Shown: positions 8,530 to 17,279, counted from the stretch's first letter. The stretch is DNA of 64,000 nt from Bartonella sp. WD12.1 (GCF_002022415.1 NZ_MUBG01000001.1:1212001-1276000), one strand, 5' to 3'. The notes: a model not told the origin generated them from the letters alone. A program made the numbers and translations.

Positions 8530-8919
8530 ATGATATTAGCATTGGGGGATTTTATTTTTTCTGTTCAAACAGCTGCCTATCAAGAACTTGAGATGACTTA
8601 TGATGTTCCATGGGTAGAACAAGGACGTCTAGGCAGTAAAGCAGCGTTTCAGTTGCCGGCCATTGCCAATGCAGAATATTCTCTATCAGGCGTGATTTAT
8701 CCGGGTTTTAAGAGAAGTTATGGTCAGTTAAACAGACTACGGAGTATGGCTCATATGGGGCCACATTTGCTGGTCAGTGGAAAAGGCAAAATTTTCGGCA
8801 AATTTGTTATTCTTTCCGTAGATGAAAAACAGAGCTTTTTTCGTCTAAACGGTGATCCACGCAAGCAAGAATTCACATTGCAACTGAGAGAATATGGTGG
8901 AGATGGAGGCATTTGGTGA
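8530..8919 (+). CDS. Phage tail protein U (P2 gpU-like)
   Basis: 129 residues beginning MILALGDFIFSVQTAAYQEL, with HLLVSGKGKIFGKFVILSVDE and FTLQLREYGGD near the end: the gpU tail-completion family. It lies 5 bp after the tape measure and overlaps gpX. It acts at the head-proximal end of the tail. It is complete. Confidence 0.88.
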   Translation: MILALGDFIFSVQTAAYQELEMTYDVPWVEQGRLGSKAAFQLPAIANAEYSLSGVIYPGFKRSYGQLNRLRSMAHMGPHLLVSGKGKIFGKFVILSVDEKQSFFRLNGDPRKQEFTLQLREYGGDGGIW

Positions 8920-9140
8920 GTGATATTTACGTTACCAAAGATGGCGATATGGTTGATGCCATTTGCTGGAGACACTATCCAAAGGGTCAGCAAGCATTGG
9001 CTGTTGAGCGTGTTTACACAGCTAATGATGGACTTGCAAATCTCGGACCCATTTTAAAAGCAGGGGTTAAAATTATTTTGCCTTCCCTTCCCTACCCTCA
9101 AGCAACACCCGTCATTAAGCTCTGGGGCAGCAAACAATGA
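8916..9140 (+). CDS. Phage tail protein X (P2 gpX-like, LysM fold)
   Basis: 74 residues; the best start is GTG 8916, behind GGAGG at the correct distance and overlapping the gpU stop (GTGA). A TTG three bases upstream is an alternative. The sequence SDIYVTKDGDMVDAICWRHY and ANLGPILKAGVKIILP is typical of short phage LysM-like gpX proteins that join baseplate and tail. Its stop overlaps the start of gene D (ATGA). Confidence 0.87.
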   Translation: MSDIYVTKDGDMVDAICWRHYPKGQQALAVERVYTANDGLANLGPILKAGVKIILPSLPYPQATPVIKLWGSKQ

Positions 9141-10453
9141 AACCTTTCTGCAGAGTGATGTCTAATGGTGAGGATGTCACAAAAGCTTTAATGGATTATG
9201 TTCTATCCATTGAAATAACCGATGAAGCAGAAGACAAAAGTGATCGGATCACCATAGAGCTCGATGATCGTGCGCGTATCAGTGATAATGGTTTTTTAGA
9301 GATCCCTTTAATTGGAACAGTTCTTTCCATAACGCTTGGCTATGAAGAGGGTAAAGCACGTGACATGGGATCCTATCTGATTGATGAAATATCTGTCAGC
9401 AGTCCACCACAAAGTTTAAGTGTGACGGGACGTGCAGCTTCTATGAGCACATCTTATCGAACCCCCAAAAGCCAATCTTATCATCAGACAACACTAGGCA
9501 AGATCATTTAAGAAATAGCAACGCGCAATGGCTATATTCCCGAGATTGATCCTTCTCTTGCAAAGATTGTCGTGCGTCACATTGATCAAACGGGTGAAAG
9601 CGACATGGCTTTTGCAGCACGTCTTGCTGCAGAATATGACGCTGTGCCAAAACCTATGGATAGCAGACTTGTTCTGGCTAAACGTGGTGAAGGCAAGGCT
9701 ACCACTGGAGAGATGCTGCCTGTGGTCGCTATTCATGAAAGGATGTGTAGCTCTTGGGATTTTAAATATAGTGCACGTGATGAAGCAGGTGAAGCCCAGG
9801 GCTTAACTCCAGGTGAAGGAGATGATCAAAAAGCAGCATCAGCAGCACAAAACCCAGAGACAATTGAAGAGTATGATGAAGAAACATCCATTCATATGGA
9901 TGAATCCCCTTTGCGTTCATTAGCTCGGTCAGAAAAAACACTTAAAAAGCAAGACAAAGTTGAAAACCAAGAGGAAGAAAAGAAAGGAGGTGTGATAGCA
10001 ACCTATCATGATTTACGCAGTGGTGAAAAGAAAGAGGTCAAAACCGGTCAGGCGCCTTTTCATGAATTAAAATATACCTACCACAATCAATCAGAAGCCG
10101 TTGCTGCTATTGCCGCTTATCGTAATAAATCATCACGGGGTAAAGCCACATTTTCGTGTGATATGGGTGGAGATCCATTCATTCAAACTGAAATGAAGCT
10201 TATCCAAGTCCCTCCTTTCCGTCCTTACATTCCAGAACAATGGCGCATTAAAAGTGTCAAACATCGGTTGGATACAGCGGGCGGTTATACAACAAGCATA
10301 GAGTGTGAACTGTTTAATGAAGCACAAGAGAATACAGCGCAAAACGTCATAAACACCACACCCGATAAAGACGACACAATAGATGATAACGCCCCGCCTC
10401 ATGCTTACGATGAAGGTGAAGGTGTTATTCATATGGAAGGGGAAGATACATGA
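9137..10453 (+). pseudogene. Phage late control/hub protein D, interrupted by an in-frame stop
   Basis: The two halves are in the same frame. 9137-9511 encodes 124 residues (KPFCRVMSNGEDVTKALMDY, the gpD N-terminus) and ends at TAA 9509-9511. The same frame then continues without a frameshift to 10453 with matching gpD sequence (EIATRNGYIPEIDPSLAKIV, IDQTGESDMAFAARLAAEYD). A single change such as CAA to TAA explains it. GpD forms the baseplate hub of the contractile tail, so loss should block virion assembly unless the stop is read through or the base is wrong. A charged insert at about 235-285 (KKQDKVENQEEEKKGG) is unusual. An internal restart near 9605 could make a C-terminal fragment. Confidence 0.85.
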
Positions 10454-11637
10454 CAGAGATTGTAGAAAAATTACTCAATGGTGAATGCAAAGCACGTACA
10501 CAAGGTCTGGTGAAATCCTTAGCACAAGAGATTGGTTGTGAAGAAGCTGTCGTTGCTGCGATTATTTCTGTGGAGTCAGATGGTAAAGGTTTTGATGATG
10601 AACAGCGTGTAAAAGTCCTTTTTGAAAAACATCAGTTTTATAAGAATTTACCCCCTCATAAGCGTAAACAAGCTGTCAAAGAAGATCTTGCGAGAGAGAA
10701 GTGGATTAGCCCCAAAGATGGAGGATATAAAGAGCAAAAAACAAACACTCAAGCTTTACAATTACTTATTGCAGCTATGACCATTGATGAAGACGCTGCT
10801 TTAAAATCTGCTTCTTATGGTGCTGGTCAAGTTCTTGGAAAAAACTATGGTCTTCTTGGTTGGGACAGTGTTCAAGATTTTGTCACCAGCATGTGTTCAT
10901 GTGAAGACGAACAAATAAGAGCGATGTTTTCTTTTTTCAAAGTCCGTGGTCTTGCTTCAAGTTTACGAGACAAAGATTTTGATGCCATTGCACGTGCTTA
11001 CAATGGCAGTGGTATGGTTAAAGAATATGGCCGACGCATGCGTAATGCTTATTGTGCCATCACAAAGAAATCAGCAGAGGTTAGTAATCCTGTTCGTGCC
11101 AGTGGTTTACGACTAGGATGTAAAGGCTACCGTATTGAAGCTCTGCAAAAACGTCTCAATGATCTTGGTTATCCTGTTGCCATTGATAGTGATTATGGAC
11201 CAGATACACGCAGTGCAATCTTTTCTTTTCAAACTGATCATAATTTAGAGGTTGATGGTGTTGTTGGTGCAAAAACTCAAGCAGCGCTTGATGTGGCCAC
11301 GCCAATGATTAGTCTTCGCCGTTCTGGTGTCAGCATGGCCGATTTGAGAAAAAAGGGTACACACATTATTAAAGATGCAGATAAAACCCAAATGGTGGGG
11401 GGTGCTGTTGCTGCCAGTTCAACTCTCATAGGAGCAGAACAAATGGGGGCATTCGATAGTCTTAAACTCTCAATAGGAAAAATGAGTGCTCTTGTCGAAC
11501 CGCTTGTTCATATTGGTAAAGCAATCTCGGATCATTGGTGGATGGCTGCTATTTTTGTAGGATTGATTATTGTTCTCGTCTCAGATCGTGTCAAAAGAAC
11601 TTATCTAAAAGCTTACAAGAAAGGCAGAACTATTTAG
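10450..11637 (+). CDS. Phage endolysin: N-acetylmuramidase + peptidoglycan-binding domain + C-terminal membrane helix
   Basis: 395 residues, ATG overlapping the D stop. Residues ~15-200 are an N-acetylmuramidase domain (AAIISVESDGKGF with the probable catalytic Glu, then RVKVLFEKHQFYKNL, SYGAGQVLGKNYGLLGW and ARAYNGSG). Residues ~220-285 are a PG_binding_1 module (KGYRIEALQKRLNDLGY, DYGPDTRSAIFSFQ, VDGVVGAKTQAAL). A hydrophobic helix WMAAIFVGLIIVLVSD lies near 370-387. A C-terminal membrane anchor in an endolysin suggests that release from or orientation in the inner membrane controls lysis. No separate holin is obvious. Confidence 0.88.
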   Translation: MTEIVEKLLNGECKARTQGLVKSLAQEIGCEEAVVAAIISVESDGKGFDDEQRVKVLFEKHQFYKNLPPHKRKQAVKEDLAREKWISPKDGGYKEQKTNTQALQLLIAAMTIDEDAALKSASYGAGQVLGKNYGLLGWDSVQDFVTSMCSCEDEQIRAMFSFFKVRGLASSLRDKDFDAIARAYNGSGMVKEYGRRMRNAYCAITKKSAEVSNPVRASGLRLGCKGYRIEALQKRLNDLGYPVAIDSDYGPDTRSAIFSFQTDHNLEVDGVVGAKTQAALDVATPMISLRRSGVSMADLRKKGTHIIKDADKTQMVGGAVAASSTLIGAEQMGAFDSLKLSIGKMSALVEPLVHIGKAISDHWWMAAIFVGLIIVLVSDRVKRTYLKAYKKGRTI

Positions 11638-11669
11638 GAAGCTATTTTAAGAAAAAAGGAGAGCAGCGG

Positions 11670-11885
11670 ATGAAAAGATATTTGGTGATTATAATAACAG
11701 CATCCATCGCTTTCTTTATAACTTTAGCAAAGGCATTTCGTCTTGGAAAGAAAGTTGAACAGCACAAACAAACTAAGGAATCTTTAAAAGTAGCTACAAC
11801 AAGGTTGGAAATAGAAAATGAGATTAATAAGAAACGTGATGATGATGTACGTGCTGCTCTCTCTAACTGGGTGCGCGACAAATAA
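11670..11885 (+). CDS. Probable i-spanin (Rz-like)
   Basis: 71 residues from ATG 11670 (AAAAGGAGAGCAGCGG upstream). It has one N-terminal membrane helix (YLVIIITASIAFFITLAKAF) followed by a charged, coiled-coil-like segment: the architecture of inner-membrane spanins. The next gene overlaps its 3' end in another frame and encodes a small lipoprotein, the matching outer-membrane partner. The assignment rests on architecture and position, not on strong sequence identity. Confidence 0.72.
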   Translation: MKRYLVIIITASIAFFITLAKAFRLGKKVEQHKQTKESLKVATTRLEIENEINKKRDDDVRAALSNWVRDK

Positions 11886-12033
11886 ATACGCTTCCTCTTG
11901 TCTTGGATGGTTGCCTATTTATTTAGACAGAAAAGATCTCAATGCAATCAGTCCAAACTTAGCACGAGACATTTTAAAGCATAATGAACACGGTAAACAG
12001 TTGTGTGGATGGAAGCATGTTCAGAAAACCTGA
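11818..12033 (+). CDS. Probable o-spanin lipoprotein (Rz1-like), overlapping the i-spanin
   Basis: 71 residues in the +1 frame relative to the i-spanin, with which it shares 68 bp. It has a signal sequence with a clear lipobox, LSLTGC, giving a mature lipoprotein beginning CATNKYASS. The mature part (LGWLPIYLDRKDLNAISPNL, ARDILKHNEHGKQLCGW) is a pattern recurrent in small phage proteins beside lysis genes of Rhizobiales. It would span the periplasm with the i-spanin to fuse membranes at lysis. Starts at 11818 or at the ATGATGATG of 11839 are both possible. Confidence 0.72.
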   Translation: MRLIRNVMMMYVLLSLTGCATNKYASSCLGWLPIYLDRKDLNAISPNLARDILKHNEHGKQLCGWKHVQKT

Positions 12034-12710
12034 ATAACTTGCTCTGCATACAAATACAAAACTGGACCTCTCCCCATCTTACAGGGGAAAGGTATGGTTA
12101 TATTCTTTGCGATTGTGACCGCCTCTGCCTTTGCTTCCCAAAATTGGGAAGCAAAGGCAGAGGCGGTCACAATCGCAAAGAATACCATCTTACTTTAGAC
12201 ATGGCGAAAGAACTTGCTATGGTTGAACGTAATGAAAAGGGTAAACAAGCACGTCAGTATTTTATCGAATGCGAACGGAAAGCAAAACAGCCTTTAGACC
12301 TCGTCAGTGCTTTGCAGAATCCTCTCGCAATTAGACAACTGCTTTTGGAAAGCATTACGCAATTGGAAGATTTGAGAACTGAGGTTAAAACACTTAAACC
12401 GAAAGCAGAAGCACTTGAAAGTTTAAAACGCTCTGACGGTCTGTTTGCTTTATATGAAGCTGCAAAGATGTTAGATGTACGTCCCACAGATTTTACTAAG
12501 CACTTACAGTTCCATAAGTGGGCTTATCGTAATTTTCCGGGTGGGCCTTTGTTACCTTGTCAGGATAAAATCAATAGAGGATTGATGGATTGTGTAATCC
12601 ACACCATTCAAAAATCAGACGGAACAAAAATGAGCGTTTCCAGTGCAAAAATCACAGTCAAAGGATTGGCATGCCTGAGAGAACAGTTCCAAAAACAGAC
12701 TCTGCATTAA
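12003..12710 (+). pseudogene. Phage antirepressor, N-terminal domain destroyed by an inverted duplication
   Basis: The frame is open from GTG 12003 to 12710 (235 codons). From the second arm of the palindrome onward it is a good antirepressor (GSKGRGGHNRKEYHLTLDMA, MVERNEKGKQARQYFIECER, then the C-terminal KilA-C/ANT-like part LFALYEAAKMLDVRPTDFTK, LHFHKW-type). The segment before it, which should hold the AntA/Bro-N domain, is missing and is replaced by an inverted copy of the domain junction at 12101-12141. There is no ribosome site for the remaining starts, and the first part overlaps the lipoprotein gene. I judge it non-functional. Confidence 0.75.
12101..12184. repeat. Near-perfect 84-bp palindrome (41-bp arms, 2-bp loop)
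   Basis: Bases 12101-12141 are the exact reverse complement of 12144-12184, with only AA between. The right arm is ordinary antirepressor coding sequence (LGSKGRGGHNRKEY), so the left arm is the inverted copy. Outside the arms the similarity continues with small gaps (ATGGT...ATTCTTT on both sides). Such tight hairpins arise by template switching at a nascent end and are normally unstable in bacteria. Confidence 0.95.
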
Positions 12711-12721
12711 GGATAAAGATA

Positions 12722-13513
12722 ATGACAACTTCTATCGTAGAAAAAGTGGCGCAGAAATATGATTTATCAGAACAAGAGTTTCGCAAAAAAATCATAAAAA
12801 ATTGTATCAATTTCAATATTTCTAAGGAAGATTTTGAAGATTTTATTTATCTTGCTGATGGGTATAAATTAAATCCCTTGAGAAAAGAAATATATGCTGT
12901 TCCTAAAAGAGGAGGGGGCATTGAAGCGGTTGTCGGTATTAAGGGGTGGTACAAGCTTATACGTTCACAGGATGATTACGATGGAATAGATATTATCTAT
13001 CAACACGATAACAACGGAAAACTGCATGCTGCTCAATGTATTATATATTTGAAAAGCAAGAAATACCCTATAAAATTTACCGAGTTTTTAGAAGAATGTA
13101 GGCGCGATACAGAACATTGGCGAAAATCTTCTTCTCGCATGTTATGTTATAAGGCCATTACACAATGTGCACGTCTTGCCTTTGGTTTTGATGATATCTA
13201 TGACGAAGACGAGGTCGATTGTATTGATGAAGCTTTTATCAATGAAGTTAATCACAATCCCCAAGATGAGAGAATATCTCATGATTTACTTGCGCAAATC
13301 AAAGAATTGATGAAACAAACAAAAACAGAAGAAGAAAAGGTACTCTCTTTTGCAGAAGTCGCAAGCCTCACAGAAATGTCTCATGAGACGGGGCAAATTA
13401 TTTTAGAAGGTTTGAAAGAAAGACAACGCTTCCAAATGGAAGAAGAGCAACAAGCTTTACCTTCACCAAAACAACCAAACACACCAACTCAACAAGATCT
13501 ACCAGGGGTGTGA
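12722..13513 (+). CDS. bet: Phage recombination protein Bet (RecT-family single-strand annealing)
   Basis: 263 residues from ATG 12722 behind AAGGA; the frame is open upstream but overlaps the antirepressor. Family features are the segments LADGYKLNPLRKEIYAVPKR, EAVVGIKGWYKLIRSQ and RMLCYKAITQCARLAFGFDD. It anneals complementary single strands during phage recombination, working with the 5'-3' exonuclease encoded 1 bp downstream. The polar C-terminal tail is unconserved. Confidence 0.9.
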   Translation: MTTSIVEKVAQKYDLSEQEFRKKIIKNCINFNISKEDFEDFIYLADGYKLNPLRKEIYAVPKRGGGIEAVVGIKGWYKLIRSQDDYDGIDIIYQHDNNGKLHAAQCIIYLKSKKYPIKFTEFLEECRRDTEHWRKSSSRMLCYKAITQCARLAFGFDDIYDEDEVDCIDEAFINEVNHNPQDERISHDLLAQIKELMKQTKTEEEKVLSFAEVASLTEMSHETGQIILEGLKERQRFQMEEEQQALPSPKQPNTPTQQDLPGV

Positions 13514-13514
13514 C

Positions 13515-14135
13515 ATGGAACAAAGGACGCCAGAGTGGTTTCAAGCTCGTTTAGGTAAAGTTACAGCTTCAAATATTGACAGCATTGTCGGAAAAACAAG
13601 TAAAGGTTCACCGACAAGTAAATATGACGAGTACAAAAATAAACTTATCAGAGAACGTTTAGAAGATGAAATAATACCATCTTATGAAACGCCAGCCATG
13701 CGATGGGGGCGTAAATATGAAGATGAGGCAATTAAAAAATACAGTCTTAGACGTTTGGTTACTGTCACACGGTGTGGGTTTATTCCTCACCCGACAATTG
13801 AAATGGCAGGGGCTAGTCCTGATGGTCTCATTGGAGATGATGGCCTCATAGAAGTCAAATGTCCTCAACCGGCAACGCATATGTTTTTTTTGCGACATGG
13901 CAAAATCAAACCTGAATATATCTTGCAAATGCAATTTCAAATGGCTTGCACAGGGCGAAAATGGTGTGATTTTGTCAGTTATGATCCTTTGCTCAAAAAA
14001 AAATTAATTGGCTTTCGTTTAAAGATTCAACGCGTTCAACGTGATGATGAGCAGATTGAACGTATCAATAAAGCTGTCGAAACTTTTTTAGAAGAAATAG
14101 AACAAGAAACCCGAATCTTTACACAAGCTGCTTAA
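13515..14135 (+). CDS. YqaJ/lambda-exonuclease-type nuclease
   Basis: 206 residues. The N-terminus MEQRTPEWFQARLGKVTAS and the catalytic core with SPDG (Asp103) and EVKCP (Glu113, Lys115) are diagnostic of the YqaJ viral recombinase fold; a helix PEYILQMQFQMACTG follows. It degrades the 5' strand to supply single-stranded DNA to Bet. Bet and this gene form a two-gene operon. All key residues are present. Confidence 0.9.
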   Translation: MEQRTPEWFQARLGKVTASNIDSIVGKTSKGSPTSKYDEYKNKLIRERLEDEIIPSYETPAMRWGRKYEDEAIKKYSLRRLVTVTRCGFIPHPTIEMAGASPDGLIGDDGLIEVKCPQPATHMFFLRHGKIKPEYILQMQFQMACTGRKWCDFVSYDPLLKKKLIGFRLKIQRVQRDDEQIERINKAVETFLEEIEQETRIFTQAA

Positions 14136-14143
14136 ACCCCATA

Positions 14144-14188
14144 GGGGGCGCTGTTCGTTCCTCACACTTCCTCCCAACCAGCGCCCCC
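14144..14188 (+). other. GC-rich hairpin after the exonuclease gene
   Basis: GGGGGCGCTG (14144-14153) pairs perfectly with CAGCGCCCCC (14179-14188) around a 25-base loop. There is no T run directly after it, so it is not a textbook terminator. It may stabilise the transcript end or be a structured regulatory site before the AlpA-like gene. Confidence 0.5.
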
Positions 14189-14223
14189 ACCAATTTATTT
14201 AATATAAAAAGAAAGGTAATGAG

Positions 14224-14415
14224 ATGATATTTGATGATGGCGATAGATACGTTACGACACGTGAATGTGCGCAGCTTTTTAGCGTATCGACAACAACGAT
14301 TCGCAATTGGGTGACACGAGGATTGTTTCCCAAACCATATAAGCTGGGTAAATCAGTAAGATGGAGAAAAAAAGAAATCTTGGCATTTATTCCAAAGGAA
14401 ATAAGCTGCAAATAA
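14224..14415 (+). CDS. AlpA/excisionase-like helix-turn-helix protein
   Basis: 63 residues with a GAAAGG site. YVTTRECAQLFSVSTTTIRN followed by WVTRGLFPKPYKLGKSVRW is a MerR/AlpA-type winged helix, the fold of phage excisionases and of AlpA activators. It is the last gene before the presumed attachment site at tRNA-Thr, a usual place for an excisionase or integrase regulator. Confidence 0.8.
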   Translation: MIFDDGDRYVTTRECAQLFSVSTTTIRNWVTRGLFPKPYKLGKSVRWRKKEILAFIPKEISCK

Positions 14416-14449
14416 CAACAATTTAGATAAAATTGTATAAACTTTAAAG

Positions 14450-14473
14450 GGTGGACTAAAAGGTGGACTAAAA
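14450..14473 (+). repeat. Perfect tandem 12-mer between the AlpA-like gene and tRNA-Thr
   Basis: GGTGGACTAAAA occurs twice head to tail (14450-14461 and 14462-14473). It lies between the excisionase-like gene and the 3' end of the tRNA, where arm-type integrase or excisionase binding repeats are expected. The function is inferred from position only. Confidence 0.6.
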
Positions 14474-14525
14474 ATTATCTAATTAAGTAAAAATCTATAT
14501 ATTTCAACACGCTAAAGATAAAAAC

Positions 14526-14601
14526 TGGTGCCGCATGCCGGATTCGAACCAGCGACCCCATCATTACGAATGATGTGCTCTACCAACTGAGCTAATGCGG
14601 C
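14526..14601 (-). tRNA. tRNA-Thr (anticodon CGT)
   Basis: A complete 76-nt cloverleaf on the minus strand: acceptor GCCGCAT/ATGCGGC, D arm GCTCAGTTGGTAGAGC, anticodon stem CATCA/TGATG around TTCGTAA (anticodon CGT, Thr), T arm GCTGG-TTCGAAT-CCGGC, discriminator A and encoded CCA at 14528-14526. Its 3' end faces the prophage, consistent with integration into this tRNA. Confidence 0.97.
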
Positions 14602-15851
14602 ATAGATTTATTCATTAATCATTAAAATCAGTTCAAGGGTAATAACCAAAAGTATGCGCAAAAGCAAGTATGCAAATTTTTACAAGAACTCGCAAGACTC
14701 AACCATTACTGAGATTGGAAAAGGAGATTTACAGGAATTAATAATAAAGCCGTATCTTTTGCTTTTGGTAGTATGAAACACAAACAAACTATTTTACTCA
14801 TTTTACAATTACACACCACTTTGAAGAATATAAAGAGAGATTATGCTTTTAAAGTGGCAAAATGATGTTAAAATGTTTTATTAAGCAAAAGACATCCGTG
14901 TAAAAATGAAAAAACTCACTTGATCTAAGCATTTTAAAATGAAAAAATCTGAATGCAATATTTAAAAGATTTAATGCTTTAAATAAACTTTTAGCCTAAA
15001 AAGAATAAAGTTTCCTCAAAATTTTCGTCGAGTAAAAATTTTAAATTATTTTTACTTAAATTATCGTGTATGTTTTCCATATAATTGTGACAAATATTTG
15101 TTTTTTAAAGATATACTTAGTAAAAAACTATAAAATGAATAATCTTTTAGTGAAATTTAAATTTTATATTTTTCATTGTTTATTTGATGTGATTTAAAGA
15201 GAATTTTATTATCTTTACAATATTTATGCTCTTATTATTACTTTACAAATATCACATTTACAAAAATCAGCTATTACATCATTTTTGGATATATTGTTTG
15301 TCGGGAAGATTACAGTATTTTCAAAAACACAAAGAAATTTTTTAGAAATAACCTCATGATGGTTACAGATAATTTAACCATTCCAGCGTATTTGGTACCC
15401 TTCCGTACTGATTTTCCATAAAATAAGGATTGGAAATGAAAATTGTACAGAGCTTCATATTTTCAAATTAATCAGAACTAAGTACTTAGCGTTTCTTAAT
15501 AGATCTATAGTGATTATGAGATAGTGCGTATATTCAAAATAAAGGATTTTAATTTGTAGTTGTTAAAGATAATAAATTTTAAAGAAGCTTTTCATGATCT
15601 ACACTAATACTTGATCTAACTGTGTTGTAGCCCATATGATGCATTTGCACGGTGTACACTATCAATATCAACGATTGATATTATAACAGTCAATATGACA
15701 AAATTGACAATATGAATATCGTTAATTCAAATATAGAGGAGCGTATCCGATTTTATTATTTTAACGGAATATCCATATAACGCGTTAACAGAAATATATA
15801 TTATTGAGTTATTTTTATAAAAGTTAAACACCACAAGAGTAATAAATAATA
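14602..15851. other. AT-rich intergenic region, 1.25 kb
   Basis: No convincing gene: all frames are broken and the sequence is strongly AT-rich with poly-A/T tracts. Near the right end (15660-15740) are overlapping TATCAATATCAACGATTGATA-like dyads and a TTGACA at 15708, which may be the promoter and operator of the permease. The rest looks like decayed DNA. Confidence 0.5.
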
Positions 15852-17279
15852 ATGCTTGAAGAAAAAAACAATGAATTGAAGCGTAGTCTTCAAAGTCGCC
15901 ATATTCAAATGATTGCTTTAGGAGGCGTGATTGGAACGGGCCTTTTTTACGGATCAACAGAAGCTATTCAATTAGCTGGCCCTTCAATTATTTTAGGCTA
16001 TCTTATTGGAGGATTGATTGTCTATTTCATTATGCGAATGTTAGGGGAAATGTTAGCAGAAGAACCAACCTCAGGTGCTTTTAGTTTTTTTGCCTATAAA
16101 TATTGGGGACATTTGGCTGGTTTTATCACAGGCTGGAATTATTGGTTTCTTTATATTGTTGTGAGCATGACTGAACTTATAGTCATTGGCTTATATCTTG
16201 ACCACTGGATCTTAATTGATCACTGGAAATCAGCTTTTATTGTTCTTTTACTTGTTACATTGGTTAATCTTATTGACGTTCGCCTCTATGGAGAATTTGA
16301 ATTTGGCTTAGCTTTCATCAAAATAGCTGCTGTTGTTGGTATGATTGTTTTCGGAATTTTTCTTATTGTCACTGGAATGAACGGCTCCCAAGCGAGCATT
16401 CACCATCTTTGGGATCATGGTGGTTTTTTTCCTTATGGGGCAATGGGAGTTGCACTAGCTACTGCTATAGTAATGTTTTCTTTTGGGGGAATAGAGCTTA
16501 TTGGTGTAGCTGCTGGAGAAGCTGAAAATCCACAAAAAACAATTCCAACGGCCATTCGTAAGGTTATATGGCGGATTATTATTTTCTATGTTGGTTCTAT
16601 TAGCGTTATTATGATGATAATTCCATGGAATATGATTGGAAAAGACAGTAGCCCTTTTGTTGCTATTTTCGAAACAATCGGTATTCCTGCAGCTGGTCAT
16701 ATTCTGAATTTTGTAGTGATTATAGCTGCCATTTCAGTTTACAATAGTAGCATGTATTCCAATGGCCGTATGCTTTATAGTTTAGCTACGCAAAAAAATG
16801 CACCACGCATCTTTAGTCAATTGAATACTGCTCGTGTTCCTTATATTGCTATCCTTTTTTCATCGGTTTGTACCGCAGTGATAGTTGTTATTAATTTCTT
16901 TATACCAGAGAATATTTTTATCCATATCATGAGCATTACAACTGCAACAGCAGCACTCACTTGGGCTATTATTATTATTGTTCATTTAAAATTTCGAAAA
17001 GCGCATAAAGACAAAAAAGATGCGTTTGTTTATGGATTTGGTTTATATCCTCACGCAAATTATCTTTGTCTTTTCTTTCTGGCAATTTTGTTTGGCATCA
17101 TGTTTGCAAGTGGTTTTAGAGAAAATGGGTTAATGATCCAACTCTTTAACACGATGGGAATTAGAGAAACCTTTATTGAATCATATATTCCTGCACACAT
17201 GCCTGATATGAGTTTGGCAGTTGTCATCATTCCTATATGGTGCTTACTTTTATTGTTAGCGTATAAATTGAAGCGATAA
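15852..17279 (+). CDS. Amino-acid permease, APC superfamily (AAT family)
   Basis: 475 residues with about 12 membrane helices. The N-terminal RHIQMIALGGVIGTGLFYGS, then SGAFSFFAYKYWG and the helix-6 region MFSFGGIELIGVAAGEAENP, are characteristic of proton-driven amino-acid importers such as GabP, AroP, LysP and ProY. The substrate cannot be told from sequence alone. bioMNY follow after about 40 bp on the same strand, so they may share a transcript. Confidence 0.88.
   Translation: MLEEKNNELKRSLQSRHIQMIALGGVIGTGLFYGSTEAIQLAGPSIILGYLIGGLIVYFIMRMLGEMLAEEPTSGAFSFFAYKYWGHLAGFITGWNYWFLYIVVSMTELIVIGLYLDHWILIDHWKSAFIVLLLVTLVNLIDVRLYGEFEFGLAFIKIAAVVGMIVFGIFLIVTGMNGSQASIHHLWDHGGFFPYGAMGVALATAIVMFSFGGIELIGVAAGEAENPQKTIPTAIRKVIWRIIIFYVGSISVIMMIIPWNMIGKDSSPFVAIFETIGIPAAGHILNFVVIIAAISVYNSSMYSNGRMLYSLATQKNAPRIFSQLNTARVPYIAILFSSVCTAVIVVINFFIPENIFIHIMSITTATAALTWAIIIIVHLKFRKAHKDKKDAFVYGFGLYPHANYLCLFFLAILFGIMFASGFRENGLMIQLFNTMGIRETFIESYIPAHMPDMSLAVVIIPIWCLLLLLAYKLKR

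Larger units (their letters stand above)
1..14526 (+). mobile_element. P2-like myoviral prophage, right part (left end outside window)
   Basis: The gene order fibre, fibre assembly, sheath, tube, E, E', tape measure, U, X, D is that of the P2 tail operon, followed by lysis genes and then an early-type block (antirepressor, Bet, YqaJ exonuclease, AlpA-like). The element stops at the 3' end of a tRNA-Thr gene, which would be a classic attachment site. No integrase is visible in this window, so it must lie off the left end or be lost. A nonsense codon in D and a rearranged antirepressor suggest a decaying, probably non-inducible prophage. The right border is inferred from the tRNA; the left is not seen. 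Confidence 0.85.

Noticed and set aside
9528..9806. 92-codon frame within gene D
   Set aside because: Different frame from the conserved gpD sequence; the in-frame continuation explains the locus better.
14144..14188. Hairpin taken as a rho-independent terminator
   Set aside because: Strong stem but a long loop and no adjacent T run; listed only as a hairpin.
15727..15957. 76-codon minus-strand frame before the permease
   Set aside because: Overlaps the permease start and probable promoter, with AT-rich random composition.
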